NCBI GenBank assembly: GCA_964551295.1
Contig: CAZKDJ010000154.1
Location: forward strand, 1 to 9,646
Length of the DNA: 9,646 bases
Direction of reading: 5' to 3'
DNA from: JAFGED01 sp964551295
GTDB lineage: Bacteria; Chloroflexota; Anaerolineae; B4-G1
Positions 1 to 6,965 of this stretch are shown piece by piece. A program made the translations under genes and the position numbers. Each line of letters begins with the position of its first letter. Position 1 is the first letter of the stretch. The notes below the pieces were generated by a model. That model did no database searches. It had not been told where the DNA came from and saw nothing but the letters and a program-made list of their open reading frames with translations.

Positions 1-2
1 GC

Positions 3-80
3 GTGGGGCCGATGACCATCGTCATGCTCCTGCGCAACACGCTCACCTCGGCCAAACGGGCGGCAGGGCTGGTCGAATAG
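3..80 (+). CDS. folD: FolD C-terminus (methylenetetrahydrofolate dehydrogenase/cyclohydrolase), 5'-partial
   Basis: The window opens inside this gene. The last 25 codons, read from base 3 to the TAG at 78-80, begin VGPMTIVMLLRNT and end GLVE. The GPMT-x-x-ML-x-x-NT pattern is the signature near the C-terminus of FolD, the cytosolic enzyme that interconverts methylene-, methenyl- and formyl-tetrahydrofolate using NAD(P). Only the C-terminal helix is visible, so catalytic residues cannot be checked. It lies immediately upstream of a remnant of a CCG iron-sulfur protein and of the Hdr genes, on the same strand. This suggests shared transcription and a link to one-carbon metabolism. The identification rests on one short motif, but that motif is distinctive. 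Confidence 0.82.
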   Translation: MGPMTIVMLLRNTLTSAKRAAGLVE

Positions 81-93
81 ACCACACCTGGCA

Positions 94-372
94 TTGGTGG
101 AGATGGGCAGCTACGGGCAAATATCCGAGCACTGCGGCGGCGGAGGCGACCTGGAGAGCTTTCCCGACATCGTATCGGAGGTCAGCCTACGGCGGGTGAA
201 TCGCGCCTGCGAGATCGGCGTGGAGGTGATCGTGTCGGCATACCAGCAGTGCGAGCGCACGCTGACGCGGGCGGTGCGCCGTCACGAAAAGGCACGCCGT
301 GCACGGACGCGCGTAGTAGACGTGACCGAGCTAGTCTTACAAGCCATGGGAAAAGTAGACGGCGGAAACTAG
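94..372 (+). pseudogene. Orphan C-terminal half of a CCG (HdrB/HdrD-type) iron-sulfur domain
   Basis: This 92-codon frame aligns by eye with the C-terminal end of the complete HdrC-HdrB protein later in the window. LVEM matches LVEM, EHCGGGGDLE matches CCEGGGG, RVNRACEIGVEVIVSAYQQC matches RVQEAADTGAEILAVACPFC, and RVVDVTELVLQAM matches RVMDIMELVDLAL. CCG domains ligate an iron-sulfur cluster through C-Cn-CC-Gn-CxxC. Here the first Cys of the CC pair is His and CPxC has become YQQC, so a normal cluster is unlikely. Homology begins about 10 bases after the folD stop; the frame upstream of that is only a shadow of folD. The start could be TTG 94, GTG 97 or ATG 103, none with a good ribosome site. 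I read it as a deletion remnant of an HdrD-like gene; a short functional protein cannot be excluded. Confidence 0.55.
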
Positions 373-378
373 GTTTCG

Positions 379-384
379 AGGAGG
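379..384 (+). promoter_or_regulatory. Strong ribosome-binding site of the GNAT gene
   Basis: AGGAGG lies 7 bases before ATG 392. It is the best Shine-Dalgarno sequence in the window and fixes the start of the acetyltransferase. It lies just past the stop of the upstream CCG remnant (TAG 370-372), so the two frames do not overlap. Confidence 0.75.
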
Positions 385-391
385 TTCAAGC

Positions 392-979
392 ATGGGAGAT
401 ATCTGGGCACAATTGGCCAATTATCGCAAGATGAAAACCCTGCCCGACGGCTCGCGGCTCCTGCTGCGGCCCCTGTCGAAGGATGACAAGGATGCTCTAG
501 TCGATCTTTTCGCCCGCGCCTCAGAGGAGGAGCTCAAGTACTTTCGCGACGACGCGGCCGATCCGGCAGTGGTCGAAAGCTGGGTGGACAACCTGGACCT
601 CAAGCACGTCTACCCGCTGGTAGCCATCGTGGATGACGTGCGTGAGTACACGCACATCGTTGGCGACGCCACCCTCCACTTCCGCGAGCGATACCACCGC
701 CACCTGGCCTGGGTGCGCATCTTTCTCGATCAAGCCTATCGCCGCCGGGGAATCGGCACGCTCATGCTGCGCAGTCTGATCGAAATCGCCCGCACCCTCG
801 GCCTGCAACAACTGTACATCGAGGTCGTCAGCACCCAGCACAACGTGATCAAGGCCCTGCTGGACCAAGGCTTCCAACACGAAGTCACGCTGCACGACTA
901 CTTTATGACCAGCGACGGGGAAACCCTAGACATGTCGGTTCTGGGCTTAAAATTGGTGGATCGTTCTGGAGAGTTCTAG
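392..979 (+). CDS. GNAT-family N-acetyltransferase
   Basis: This 195-residue protein has the size and layout of a single GNAT domain. The N-terminal part reads LPDGSRLLLRPLSKDDKDALVDLF, the usual first strand and helix. The central strand (around residues 103-114) is followed by an acetyl-CoA pyrophosphate loop RRRGIGTLML (R/Q-x-x-G-x-G/A motif, about residues 118-127), and then by a helix and strand, LQQLYIEVVS. A C-terminal GF motif (DQGFQHE) is typical of the family. It should transfer an acetyl group from acetyl-CoA to an amine, but nothing here defines the substrate. It sits between the folD/CCG remnant and the giant flavoprotein gene, with 7 bases to the next start, so co-transcription is likely. 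A role in regulating the neighbouring enzymes by lysine acetylation is speculation. Confidence 0.85.
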   Translation: MGDIWAQLANYRKMKTLPDGSRLLLRPLSKDDKDALVDLFARASEEELKYFRDDAADPAVVESWVDNLDLKHVYPLVAIVDDVREYTHIVGDATLHFRERYHRHLAWVRIFLDQAYRRRGIGTLMLRSLIEIARTLGLQQLYIEVVSTQHNVIKALLDQGFQHEVTLHDYFMTSDGETLDMSVLGLKLVDRSGEF

Positions 980-986
980 CGACAAC

Positions 987-3900
987 ATGGCAAATCCCAT
1001 CGGCGCAATCCTCGTCGTCGGTGCTGGCATCGGCGGCATCCAGGCATCGCTGGATCTGGCAGAGGCCGGGTTCAAGGTATACCTGCTGGACAAAAGCCCG
1101 GCCATCGGGGGAACGATGGCCCAGCTCGACAAAACGTTCCCCACCAACGACTGCGCCATGTGCATCCTCTCGCCCAAGCTGGTCGAGTGCGGGCGGCACC
1201 TTAACATCGAAATAATGACCTATGCTGAACTGGAGAGTGTGGAGGGCGAGCCGGGCAACTTTACCGCGCGCGTGCGCCAGAAACCGCGCTACGTGGTCGT
1301 GGACGAGTGCACCGGCTGTGGCGACTGCGCCGACGCCTGCCCCGTCGTCTGTATCAATCAGTTCAACGCAGAGATGTCGGAGCGGCGGGCGGCGTACAAG
1401 CTCTATCCCCAGGCGATCCCCAACGCCTACGTGATCGAAAAGCGCGGGCGCGCGCCCTGCCGCGACGCGTGTCCCATCCACCAGCGCGCCCAAGGCTACG
1501 TGGCGCTGATCCGCGAGGGCCGCTTTGCCGACGCCTACCGCACCATCCGCGAGGACAACCCCTTTCCCTCCGTCTGCGGGCGCGTGTGCAACCATCAATG
1601 CGAGGACGCCTGTTCGCGCGCGCAAGTTGACGCACCGGTGAACATCATGCAGCTCAAGCGCTTTGTCGCTGACTGGGCACAAGCCCACCCAGGAGAAACC
1701 GGGTTTTTTCTAAAAAACCCGGTTTCTGAGACTGGTAAAAAGGTAGCCATCATAGGGGCTGGACCAGCAGGATTAGCCTGCGCGCAGGATTTGGCTCTTA
1801 GCGGCCACGCCGTGACTGTGTTCGAGGCGCTGCCGGGGCCGGGCGGGATGATGCGCGTGGGCATCCCCGCTTACCGCCTGCCCTACGACCTGGTGCAGCG
1901 CGAGATCGACGACATCCTCGCGCTGGGCATCGGTCTCAAATGCAACCACCTCATCGAAAACGCGCCGGCACTGCTAGACGACTACGACGCCGTCTTTGTC
2001 GCCGTGGGCGCGCATCGCGGCGTGCGCTTGCCTATCCCTGGCGTCGATCTGCCGGAAGTGATTACCGCCACCGACTTTTTGCGCGTGGTGGCGCTTGAGA
2101 CCTCGGAGGTTTCAGAAAACCTCCGAGGTCTGGTACAGGACAAGTGCGTGTTGGTGCTGGGCGGCGGCAACGTCGCGGTGGACGCTGCACAGACGGCCAT
2201 CCGGCTGGGCGCAAGTTGGGTTGGGATGGCGTGCCTGGAGAGTCGCAAGGCGATGCCCGCCCACGAGTGGGAGGTGTTCGACGCCGAAGAAGAGGGCATC
2301 GAGGTCTTTGCCTCGCGCACGTTTAAGGGAATCGTGTCCGCCGACGGCCGCGTCACCGGCATGCGCTGCGCCAAAGTGGACTTTCGCGGCTTTGTCGAGG
2401 GACGGCCTGACTTTGACGAGATTCGGGACACAGAACACACCATCGCCGCCGACGCGGTGATCTTTGCCATTGGGCAGCGGGCGGACGTCTCGTGCCTGCC
2501 GAAGGAAGTAACCGTGCGTCAGCGGCAGGCAGCGGTCGATCCCCAGACACTGGCGACCAAGATACCGGGACTGTTTGCCGGTGGCGACGTGGTGACCGGG
2601 ACCAGCTTCGTGGTGGACGCTATCGCCGCGGGGCACAAGGCCGCACGCTCGATCGATGCCTACCTGCACAATAGACCTCCGAGGTCTGATGAGACCTCGG
2701 AGGTCTCAGTAGCCGAACTGAGCGAGGAAGAAGCCCGCGCGCAGGTGTCTTCCGGCGCAGCCTCCGACGCGCCACGCCACGAGGCCACCAAAACACCCGC
2801 AGCGGAACGCGTGCAGGATTTCCGTGAGGTCTATGGCGGCCTGACCGAGAAGGAAGCGCGGGCCGAGGCGGCGCGATGCCTCTCCTGCGGCATCTGCTCC
2901 GAGTGCCTGCAATGCGTCTACGCCTGCCAGAGGGACTGCATCGATCACGAGATGCGCGAGGAGGTCGTGGAACTCGACGTGGGCGCGGTCATCCTGACGC
3001 CGGGATTGGAAGCGATGCCGGGCGATATCCGGCCCGAGTTGGGCTATGGGCGCTGCGCCAACGTGGTCACCAGCATCGAGTTCGAGCGCATGCTCTCGGC
3101 CTCCGGCCCGTGGGGCGGCGTGGTGCAACGCCCATCCGACGGCAGGCACCCGCACAAGATCGCCTTCATCCAATGCGTCGGCTCTCGCGATATTTCCTGC
3201 GAGCATGGATATTGCTCCTCAGTGTGCTGTATGTACGCCACCAAGGAAGCCATCATCGCCAAGGAGCACGATCTGACCGTCGAGCCGACGATTTTCTACA
3301 TCGACGTGCGCTCCTTCGGCAAGGGGTTCGAGCGCTACGTCGAACGGGCCGAGCAGGAATATGGCGTGCGCTACGTACGGTCCGCTGTGTCGTTCGCGCG
3401 GGAGGACCCGGAGACGCGCAATGTGATTTTGAGATACGCAGGCGAGACAGGGGAACAAGGAAACAAGGAGACAAGGGCAATCTCTAATCTCCAATCTCCA
3501 GCCGATGAAGAATTCGACCTGGTGGTATTGTCGGTGGGTTTGCGACCATCAGAAGACGCACAATCTCTCGCCTCTCAGCTCGGGATTGGGTTGAACCAGT
3601 ACGGCTTTGCCGAGCCAGCCCCCTTTCGGCCAGTGCAAACGAACAGGCCGGGTATCTTTGCCGCTGGTGCGTTCACCGAGCCCAAGGACATCCCTGAGAC
3701 AGTGATCGAGGCCTCGTGCGCGGCAGCGCAAGCCTCGGCGCTGCTGGCCGACGCGCGTGGTACGCTGACGCGTGAGCAGGTTTGGCCAGAGGAACGCGAC
3801 GTGAGCGACGAACTGCCCCGCGTGGGCGTCTTTTTGTGCCACTGCGGCATCAACATCGGCGCCGTGGTAAACGTGCCCGAGGTCGCTGAGCATGTCGCAA

Positions 3901-5558
3901 GCCTGCCTTACGTGGCCCATGCCGAGCAGAACACGTACACCTGCTCACAGGACACGCAACAGCGCATCCGTGAGCGGATCGAGGAGCACGGCCTGAACCG
4001 GGTCGTGGTCGCTTCCTGCACGCCGCGCACGCACGAGGCCCTGTTCCAGGAGACAATCCGCGGCGCAGGCCTCAACCCGCACCTGTTCCAGATGGCCAAC
4101 ATCCGCGAGCAGGATTCGTGGGTGCATCGGGACAATCACCGCAGCGCGACGGACAAGGCCAAGGAACTGGTCGCGATGGCGGTCGCCAGGGCATGCAAGC
4201 AGCGCCCCATCGAGCACGGCGCGTTTGCCGTCAACAAGCACGCGCTCGTCATCGGCGGAGGCCTGGCAGGGATGACGGCGGCGCTCTCCATCGCCGAGCA
4301 GGGCTTCCCGGTCACGCTGGTCGAGCGGGAGGCGGAGCTAGGGGGGAATTTGCGGCATATCTTTGTGGCTCTGCCGGCAAATGAACAATTAACAATTAAC
4401 AATGACCAATGCATTGAGCCTCAGGCGCTTTTGGAACGGACGATCAAAGCAGTGACAAGCAATCCACGCATTTCGGTCCTGACAAATGCCGAGCTCGTGA
4501 ACGTGGGCGGATACTTGGGTCAGTATCAGACGACGGTCAAATTGGCCAATCCTTCGACAGGCTCAGGACACAGTGGACAACTGAAGGAAATCCAGCACGG
4601 GGTCATCGTCGTCGCCACCGGTGCACGACAGATCGAGCCGCGAGAATACCTATACAAACAAGACCCGCGCGTCATCACCCAACGCGAACTAGAATCTCAA
4701 ATCTCCAATCTCCAATCCGCCAGTCTCCAATCGATTGTGATGATCCAGTGCGTCGGCTCACGCGACGAGGAGCACCCTTACTGCTCCCGCGTCTGCTGCA
4801 CCGAGGCGGTCAAGAACGCGCTGGCGATCAAGGCGCGCAGCCCAGAGACCGACGTCACGATTCTGTACCGCGACGTGCGCACGTTTGGCTTCAAGGAGCG
4901 GTACTATCGCGAGGCGCGGCGGCAGGGCGTGATGTTCGTGCAGTACGAGCCGGAGCGCAAGCCAAAAGTGGAGATTGCGGATGAGTACATCCGTGGAGAT
5001 TCGAGATTGCGGGTGACGGTTCGGGACATGGTGCTCGGCGAAGAAGTGACACTGCATCCCGACCTGGTCGTGCTCAGCGCTGGGATCGAGCCCAACGTAG
5101 ATAACGAGGCCATGGCCCAGTTGGTCAAGGCGCCGCTGAACGAGGACGGGTTCTTCCTCGAGGCCCACGTCAAGCTGCGTCCGCTCGATTTTGCCGCCGA
5201 TGGCATGTACCTGTGCGGGATGGCCCACTCCCCGCGCTTCCTCGACGAGACCATCGCCCAAGCCCAGGGCGCGGCGGTGCGCGCGGTAGGGCTGCTGGCA
5301 AAGGACGAGTTAGAGGCGACGCCCATCGTGGCCAGCGTCAACCCGCGGCTGTGTTCCGCATGTGGGCTGTGCGTCGAAATTTGTCCATACAACGCGCGGG
5401 AGATCGAGCCGGGCGGCACCTGCGCCGAGGTGATTGAGGTGCTGTGTCAGGGCTGCGGCGCATGCGTCGTCGCCTGCCCCAACAAGGCCAGCCAGCAAAG
5501 GGGGTTCGAGATGGGGCAGGTGTACGGGATGTTGGACGCAATAGAGATTGGAGATTAG
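987..5558 (+). CDS. Giant multi-flavin Fe-S oxidoreductase: HdrA with nested GltD/NfnB module, fused to a second HdrA
   Basis: Domains in the 1523 residues are as follows. HdrA flavin module 1 has a GxGxxG loop at 12-17, Cys56/59 in DCAMC, and a ferredoxin motif C108-C111-C114-C118P. A GltD/NfnB-like module follows, with an Fe-S N-terminus (C158, C162, C197, C201, C205, C209), FAD loop GAGPAG at 257-262, NAD(P) loop GGGN at 392-395, and AGGD ending at 534. HdrA module 1 resumes with a Cys cluster at 631-651 and QCVGSRD at 729-735. Next comes an HdrA N-terminal domain (CHCG at 951, C986, SCTPR at 1011) and flavin module 2 (GGGLAG 1090-1095, QCVGSRD around 1255). Two [4Fe-4S] ferredoxin motifs end the protein (1456-1466 and 1487-1497). 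Cytosolic; no signal peptide or membrane segment. It probably carries electrons between NAD(P)H, ferredoxin and the HdrCB subunit. Ordinary HdrA is about 650 residues. ATG 987 is 7 bases after the GNAT stop, and GGAGAG lies 13 bases upstream. Several repeat elements are translated within it. Confidence 0.9.
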   Translation: MANPIGAILVVGAGIGGIQASLDLAEAGFKVYLLDKSPAIGGTMAQLDKTFPTNDCAMCILSPKLVECGRHLNIEIMTYAELESVEGEPGNFTARVRQKPRYVVVDECTGCGDCADACPVVCINQFNAEMSERRAAYKLYPQAIPNAYVIEKRGRAPCRDACPIHQRAQGYVALIREGRFADAYRTIREDNPFPSVCGRVCNHQCEDACSRAQVDAPVNIMQLKRFVADWAQAHPGETGFFLKNPVSETGKKVAIIGAGPAGLACAQDLALSGHAVTVFEALPGPGGMMRVGIPAYRLPYDLVQREIDDILALGIGLKCNHLIENAPALLDDYDAVFVAVGAHRGVRLPIPGVDLPEVITATDFLRVVALETSEVSENLRGLVQDKCVLVLGGGNVAVDAAQTAIRLGASWVGMACLESRKAMPAHEWEVFDAEEEGIEVFASRTFKGIVSADGRVTGMRCAKVDFRGFVEGRPDFDEIRDTEHTIAADAVIFAIGQRADVSCLPKEVTVRQRQAAVDPQTLATKIPGLFAGGDVVTGTSFVVDAIAAGHKAARSIDAYLHNRPPRSDETSEVSVAELSEEEARAQVSSGAASDAPRHEATKTPAAERVQDFREVYGGLTEKEARAEAARCLSCGICSECLQCVYACQRDCIDHEMREEVVELDVGAVILTPGLEAMPGDIRPELGYGRCANVVTSIEFERMLSASGPWGGVVQRPSDGRHPHKIAFIQCVGSRDISCEHGYCSSVCCMYATKEAIIAKEHDLTVEPTIFYIDVRSFGKGFERYVERAEQEYGVRYVRSAVSFAREDPETRNVILRYAGETGEQGNKETRAISNLQSPADEEFDLVVLSVGLRPSEDAQSLASQLGIGLNQYGFAEPAPFRPVQTNRPGIFAAGAFTEPKDIPETVIEASCAAAQASALLADARGTLTREQVWPEERDVSDELPRVGVFLCHCGINIGAVVNVPEVAEHVASLPYVAHAEQNTYTCSQDTQQRIRERIEEHGLNRVVVASCTPRTHEALFQETIRGAGLNPHLFQMANIREQDSWVHRDNHRSATDKAKELVAMAVARACKQRPIEHGAFAVNKHALVIGGGLAGMTAALSIAEQGFPVTLVEREAELGGNLRHIFVALPANEQLTINNDQCIEPQALLERTIKAVTSNPRISVLTNAELVNVGGYLGQYQTTVKLANPSTGSGHSGQLKEIQHGVIVVATGARQIEPREYLYKQDPRVITQRELESQISNLQSASLQSIVMIQCVGSRDEEHPYCSRVCCTEAVKNALAIKARSPETDVTILYRDVRTFGFKERYYREARRQGVMFVQYEPERKPKVEIADEYIRGDSRLRVTVRDMVLGEEVTLHPDLVVLSAGIEPNVDNEAMAQLVKAPLNEDGFFLEAHVKLRPLDFAADGMYLCGMAHSPRFLDETIAQAQGAAVRAVGLLAKDELEATPIVASVNPRLCSACGLCVEICPYNAREIEPGGTCAEVIEVLCQGCGACVVACPNKASQQRGFEMGQVYGMLDAIEIGD
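1694..1727. repeat. 34-bp perfect inverted repeat inside the coding region (family A)
   Basis: Two 16-base arms (left arm agaaaccgggtttttt) are separated by 2 bases. The element is translated as roughly ETGFFLKNPVS, residues 237-247 of the giant flavoprotein, in the linker between the Cys-rich N-terminus of the GltD module and its FAD-binding GAGPAG loop. The A/T-rich centre is unlike the surrounding GC-rich codons, which suggests a mobile palindromic element. Confidence 0.85.
2098..2131. repeat. 34-bp perfect inverted repeat inside the coding region (family B, copy 1)
   Basis: Two 15-base arms (left arm agacctcggaggttt) flank a 4-base centre. It encodes about TSEVSENLRGL, residues 371-382, in the loop just before the NAD(P)-binding VLVLGGGN strand of the GltD module. 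It shares its arm core with the second copy near 2673. Confidence 0.85.
2673..2706. repeat. 34-bp perfect inverted repeat inside the coding region (family B, copy 2)
   Basis: Two 15-base arms, agacctccgaggtct and its reverse complement, flank 4 bases (gatg). It is the same length and layout as the copy near 2098. It encodes about RPPRSDETSEVS, residues 563-574, exactly where the GltD module ends and the linker back into HdrA begins. Confidence 0.85.
3446..3500. repeat. Two adjoining 7/8-bp tandem repeats in the coding region
   Basis: About four degenerate copies of (r)acaagg (3446-3477) run into three copies of the heptamer aatctc(c/t) (3479-3499). They encode ETGEQGNKETR then AISNLQSPA, around residues 820-838 of the giant flavoprotein, in a hairpin just before the FDLVVLSVG strand. 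The heptamer recurs at 4693, 5543 (opposite strand) and 9019. Confidence 0.8.
4384..4411. repeat. Heptamer tandem repeat aacaatt (4 units) in the coding region
   Basis: Four units, aacaatt, aacaatt, aacaatg and accaatg, encode about EQLTINNDQC (residues 1133-1142) after the GGNLRHIF segment of flavin module 2. It is A/T-rich in a GC-rich gene. A longer perfect run would contain TAA in every frame, so only a short tract can be tolerated in a gene. Confidence 0.75.
4551..4567. repeat. Dispersed GC-rich motif ccttcgacaggctcagg in the coding region
   Basis: The motif ccttcgacaggctcagg is recognisable from experience as half of a dispersed repeat common in many bacterial genomes. It is translated as PSTGSG (residues 1189-1194) in the hairpin before GVIVVATGAR of flavin module 2. 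Only one half-arm is present here. The family assignment is from memory and was not searched. Confidence 0.55.
4693..4731. repeat. Heptamer tandem repeat aatctcc in the coding region
   Basis: Units aatctca, aatctcc and aatctcc, then an interrupted unit and a final ctccaat, encode ESQISNLQSASLQS (about residues 1236-1249) directly before the conserved VMIQCVGSRD strand of flavin module 2. The same heptamer is found at the same structural place in the third HdrA, near 9019. Confidence 0.8.
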
Positions 5559-5584
5559 AGACTGGAGATTGGAGATTGGATTCT
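5543..5584. repeat. Six-unit heptamer repeat ggagatt spanning the gene junction
   Basis: Six 7-base units (agagatt, ggagatt, agagact, ggagatt, ggagatt, ggattct) are the reverse complement of the aatctcc family. The tract contains the TAG stop (5556-5558) of the giant flavoprotein, whose last residues EIGD are repeat-encoded. It also holds a GGAG at 5564-5567, placed 8 bases before the likely TTG start of the next gene. Confidence 0.85.
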
Positions 5585-6964
5585 AGCAAGCCAGCGGCGC
5601 TAGTCATCGGCGGGGGGATCGCCGGCATCCAAGCCGCGCTTGATATCGCCGACGCGGGCTATCCGGTCTACCTAGTAGAGCGGGAGCCGTCCATCGGCGG
5701 GCGTATGGCACAACTAGACAAGACCTTTCCAACGCTGGATTGCTCATCCTGTATCTTGACACCCAAGATGGTGGACGTGGGGAACCATCCGGGTATCGAG
5801 TTGATGACGTATTCGGAAGCAGTCTCTATCGAAAGGGTAACCCGGGAAACTGGGAAATTGGGAAATGGGAAATCAACCGACCAATCTACCAATCTACCAA
5901 TCTACCACGTACAAGTCCGTAAGAAACCGCGCTACGTGGACGTCGAAAAATGTACGGGGTGTGGCTCGTGCGCAGAAGCCTGCCGGATGAAGGGACGTGT
6001 GGTCAACCGCTTCGATGAAGGCGTTTCCAAGCACTCGGCCATCTACGTGCCATTCCCGCAGGCGGTGCCGCTCAAGTACACGGTCGATCCCGAAACCTGC
6101 TTGCTTCTGACGCGCGGCAGGTGTGGCAAGACGCTCCTGTGCAAAGAGGCCTGTCCCGCTGGTGCGATTGATTTCGAGCAACAAGAGGAACTCGTAAATC
6201 TGGAGGTGGGCGCGGTCATCGTTGCCACCGGGTTTGACCTGCTGGACCCGCACCTCAAACCCGAGTTCGGCTACGGCGTCTACCCCGAGGTAATGACGGG
6301 GATCGAGTTCGAGCGGCTTTCGTCTGCCTCCGGGCCAACGCTGGGCAAGATCATGGTCAATGGCAAGGAGCCCAAGGACGTGGTGCTGATCAAGTGCGTG
6401 GGGTCCCGCGACCTGCATACCGGCGTGCCCTACTGCTCCCGCATCTGCTGTATGTACACGGCCAAGCACGCCCACCTGGTGCGCGATAAAATCCTCGGCG
6501 CGCGCATCACGATCTTTTACATGGACGTGCGCGCGTTTGGCAAGGGGTACGAGGAATTCTACGACCGGGTGCGGAAGGAGGGCGTCGTATACCGGCGCGG
6601 AGAGCCAGCGGAGGTGTACCGGCATGGCGACAAGTTGATTGTAGCGGCAGAGGACACGTTATTGGGCCAGCCCGTCGAGGTCGAGGCGGACCTGGTTATC
6701 CTGGCGACGGCGGTCGTGCCGCGAGATGACGCAGAGGAAGTGGCAAAGCTGGTGGGCATCGAACGCTCGCCCGATGGCTTTTTCAAGGAGGCGCACGCCA
6801 AATTCCAGCCGGTGGAGACCTCGACAGACGGCGTCTTTCTGGCCGGCTGCTGCCAGGGGCCCAAGGATATTCCCGACGCCGTAGCCCATGCCAAGGCGGC
6901 GGCCGCATCGGCGCTGGTGGCACTGAGGCGGCGCGAAAAAGCCACCGTCGCCATGGAGAATTGA
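5576..6964 (+). CDS. hdrA: HdrA-like FAD/Fe-S subunit, short form without N-terminal domain
   Basis: From TTG 5576 the protein has 463 residues. The FAD loop GGGIAG is at 12-17. Cys56/59 lie in DCSSC just after MAQLDKTFPTL. A ferredoxin motif is at C126-C129-C132-C136 (Arg instead of Pro after the last Cys), and a second cluster is at C175/C183/C189/C193P. IKCVGSRD, PYCSRICC, FYMDVRAFGKG and AGCCQGPKDIPD follow; all are HdrA hallmarks. The roughly 135-residue N-terminal domain and the C-terminal ferredoxins of a full HdrA are missing. TTG 5576 is chosen because homology starts at once (ALVIGGG) and GGAG precedes it by 8 bases. GTG 5444 or ATG 5462 in the same frame would add Arg-rich sequence that overlaps the ferredoxin codons of the preceding gene. 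It ends one base before the HdrCB start, implying coupled translation. Likely role: flavin hub passing electrons to HdrCB. Confidence 0.85.
   Translation: MDSSKPAALVIGGGIAGIQAALDIADAGYPVYLVEREPSIGGRMAQLDKTFPTLDCSSCILTPKMVDVGNHPGIELMTYSEAVSIERVTRETGKLGNGKSTDQSTNLPIYHVQVRKKPRYVDVEKCTGCGSCAEACRMKGRVVNRFDEGVSKHSAIYVPFPQAVPLKYTVDPETCLLLTRGRCGKTLLCKEACPAGAIDFEQQEELVNLEVGAVIVATGFDLLDPHLKPEFGYGVYPEVMTGIEFERLSSASGPTLGKIMVNGKEPKDVVLIKCVGSRDLHTGVPYCSRICCMYTAKHAHLVRDKILGARITIFYMDVRAFGKGYEEFYDRVRKEGVVYRRGEPAEVYRHGDKLIVAAEDTLLGQPVEVEADLVILATAVVPRDDAEEVAKLVGIERSPDGFFKEAHAKFQPVETSTDGVFLAGCCQGPKDIPDAVAHAKAAAASALVALRRREKATVAMEN
5844..5907. repeat. gggaaat heptamer and ccaatcta octamer repeats in the coding region
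   Basis: Four units of gggaaa(c/t)(t) (5844-5873) are followed by three perfect ccaatcta units plus cca (5881-5907). They encode RETGKLGNGK then DQSTNLPIYH in the beta-hairpin before VRKKPRYV of the short HdrA. The octamer tract recurs unchanged at 8855-8881 and gives the same peptide there. Confidence 0.85.
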
Positions 6965-6965
6965 G

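Noticed and set aside
903..1688. 261-codon open frame on the minus strand
   Set aside because: It lies opposite the GNAT end and the start of the giant flavoprotein, whose motifs are unambiguous. The minus-strand translation is a low-complexity Ala/Val/Asp/His-rich shadow typical of GC-rich DNA.
1694..1727. Inverted repeat as a transcription terminator
   Set aside because: It lies inside a gene that continues for over 3.8 kb. The T run is in the stem rather than after it, and related palindromes also sit in coding sequence.
2876..3487. 203-codon plus-strand frame inside the giant gene
   Set aside because: It is an Arg-rich shadow of the HdrA frame, which has ferredoxin and QCVGSRD motifs there.
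5444..5575. Upstream GTG 5444 or ATG 5462 as start of the short HdrA
   Set aside because: The added residues are an Arg-rich reading of the previous gene's ferredoxin codons and of the heptamer repeat. HdrA homology starts right after TTG 5576, which has GGAG at 8 bases. Not fully excluded.
5844..5907. Tandem repeats as a CRISPR array
   Set aside because: The units are 7-8 bases with no spacers and the tract is translated; a CRISPR repeat is 23-50 bases with unique spacers.
5894..6625. 243-codon open frame on the minus strand
   Set aside because: It is antisense to the Cys clusters and CVGSRD region of the short HdrA. No family motif is visible, and the composition is that of a shadow frame.
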